64,000 nucleotides of DNA, taken from NCBI GenBank assembly GCA_950022655.1, contig OX465587.1, positions 35,335,153 through 35,399,152 of the forward strand, written 5' to 3'. Shown in pieces: positions 62,587-64,000 of the stretch. Position 1 is the first letter of the stretch; each line of letters starts with the position of its first letter. The notes under the pieces were generated by a model. It was not told the origin of the DNA. It worked only from the letters and a program-made list of their open reading frames with translations, and made no database searches. Made by a program: the position numbers and the translations under genes. The DNA is from Alentia gelatinosa. Taxonomy: Eukaryota > Annelida > Polychaeta > Phyllodocida > Polynoidae.

Positions 62587-63415
62587 ACCTTTTTATCTAT
62601 ATATGAGTATGTGTATATTCGCAGAGTATAGGTGTATTCATGATTAATGTTTACCACTCTTTACTACAGTTTAAGCCAAGCAAAGGTGGTATATTTGCAG
62701 GGGCATTTGTAGATGTAAAGTCATCTTTATGCATTGGTCGTCTCTGGCCTTTTTTACAGCCAGAACGACCGCGTTAAGTGGCGTTTTCGACAGTGTTTAT
62801 GCCATGAACGCCAAAAAGGTATTTGTCTTGAAACAGCCAGACTCACCCTGTGTCAATATATCAATTATTAAAGGATTCACAAAAAGACCTAATTACATGG
62901 TATTGTACATTCTGCCCCAATTACACATAAACGTTAGTATATCTTCTTACACAGGTGCCAAATATGAGGTAGTCAAATGGAGGCACTACTATCACCATCC
63001 AATACTTGCATTTACACTGAGGTTTATAGATTAATAGACTATAATGTTCATGCTGTATGGGTTGGGAAATTTGGTAAAGAATAATGACATGTAGTATTGT
63101 ACAGGATTGGTAGAAGAAGGAGGAAATTGGTGGGAGGGCAGCTTCAGGTAGTGTGCTTTGTTGGGAGAGGTCAACAGGTCAGATCGATGAACTCTATAAG
63201 GGACAGAGCCATTGTTAGTTCATGAAGCAGTCACCAGGTAGCCACCGTTCAGGGGGACAGAAGCTATACTGTCGTTCTTTGTTCTTATGAAATCTATCTC
63301 TCTCAAGGTTTTACCAGGGTTCTCTTGTCTCTTTTTCCTAATCCCAGAGTAGGATGACTTAAAGATGAAACCCAGAACATGTTTTTCGGCACATGAAAAG
63401 CTATAAATACATGTT
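62587..63415. other. Interior of the foldback element right of Gyp-C
   Basis: One open frame, 62729-63034 (101 residues; WSSLAFFTARTTALSGVFDS), that I do not recognise. Otherwise nothing seen. Confidence 0.3.
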
Positions 63416-63520
63416 TTAGAGAGGCTAGAATTTTGACAATTCACTTTTATCACTCACCAATTTTTGTTCTGAAGAACACATGCTTTTGTACCTTCAGTAG
63501 TAAAGAACACCTACTCGGGG

Positions 63521-63802
63521 GAGAGGAGGGCACAATGGCAGCACCCAGTGAACATTGCCTGTCTACCATATACTGCGTTGTCTTTATTGTTCAGTAGAGT
63601 CTTGTATTGTCTTTTTTGTCCTCATATTTTGTCCCATGCAGTCTGGTATAAACTTATCTTGATATTCACACCGCTATGTATATATCTTCTAGTGTTCAAG
63701 TTTCTTTATTTGATTGATGATATATGCATGGTAACAGCTAACCATTATCATCAACATCATGACTATGAAATGACTTGATACAAAATGTTTGTCTGATGTG
63801 AT

Positions 63803-63858
<56 letters not shown>

Positions 63859-64000
63859 GCCCTTGGTGGAGTTCATGTTAACTTAGTTAGCCAACACCTC
63901 ATTTCTTGTGCTAGTAGGTGTTTACCTTTCTGGTTAGCTTGTTCCCACGTTAGTCCTAGGTTATTGGAGTAGAAACATTCTTTCAATCGTTTCATGCCAT
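63521..64000. other. Unassigned DNA at the right edge, with a (TA)n microsatellite
   Basis: No gene. An uninterrupted run of about 25 TA units occupies 63806-63855. Confidence 0.6.

Larger units (their letters stand above)
60457..63520. mobile_element. Foldback-like element with ~100-bp inverted ends, carrying Gyp-C
   Basis: The left end 60457-60569 (CCCCGAGTAGGTGTTCTTCA...GTGAGTGATAA...TTTCTAGCC) is the inverted counterpart of 63416-63520 (GGCTAGAA...TTATCACTCACC...GAACACCTACTCGGGG). Within the left end, GTAGGTGTTCTTCACTAATG is repeated twice 31 bp apart. The Gyp-C LTR starts directly after the left end, so the retrotransposon inserted inside this element. No transposase was recognised. Confidence 0.7.

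Overview
The window looks like a heavily transposon-populated piece of a metazoan nuclear genome, most likely an aquatic invertebrate. The grounds are eukaryotic TATA boxes and AATAAA signals, a GT-AG intron, and DIRS/Ngaro, Ty3/gypsy, CR1/L2-like, piggyBac and MITE elements crowded together. I recognise no host gene, tRNA, rRNA or CRISPR array. Almost every coding segment belongs to a mobile element and most are damaged. The species cannot be named from the sequence.

Layout. (1) 1-8791: 3' part of a Ty3/gypsy element (Gyp-A) with a gag-integrase deletion fusion, a long extra ORF (ORF3) after integrase, 1.4 kb of non-coding RNA region, a polypurine tract and a 3' LTR. (2) 8792-11660, minus strand: truncated DIRS-like element. 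(3) 11678-16395: 5'-truncated CR1/L2-like LINE (LINE-F) with an SGNH hydrolase and EN-RT. (4) 17066-27780: a second gypsy copy (Gyp-B) of the same superfamily with LTR, tRNA-His primer site, gag, protease, RT, integrase and a decayed ORF3; its 3' LTR is missing. (5) 27832-31102: TTAA-flanked MITE and a decayed piggyBac transposase gene. (6) 31103-35060: AT-rich repeats, ending at a 53-bp piece of Gyp-B-type LTR. (7) 35416-42020: a complete gypsy insertion (Gyp-I) with LTRs and a TTTAT target duplication, whose protease-RT-RNase H segment is tandemly duplicated. (8) 42021-43250: hairpins and an old poly(A) tail. (9) 43251-49535: LINE-G, whose ORF1 carries coiled coil, L1-ORF1p-like RRM and a NADAR/YbiA-like domain, followed by an SGNH hydrolase and EN-RT. 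(10) 49626-54418: MITEs, an 800-bp inverted-repeat element and LINE fragments. (11) 55721-59025: an Ngaro/DIRS-type tyrosine-recombinase retroelement with diagnostic A1...B1-A2-B2 split repeats. (12) 59358-59651: possible solo LTR. (13) 60457-63520: an element with about 100-bp inverted ends that contains a gypsy LTR plus an intact gag ORF (Gyp-C).

The two most unusual signals are the NADAR plus SGNH enzyme domains in the LINE-G first reading frame(s), and the conserved zinc-finger-like ORF3 between integrase and LTR of the Gyp-A/B family. ORF3 is preceded by a conserved stem-loop and has a TATATAAGGC box at its start. Gyp-A, B and C LTRs share an ATTACGTAA box just upstream of TATA.
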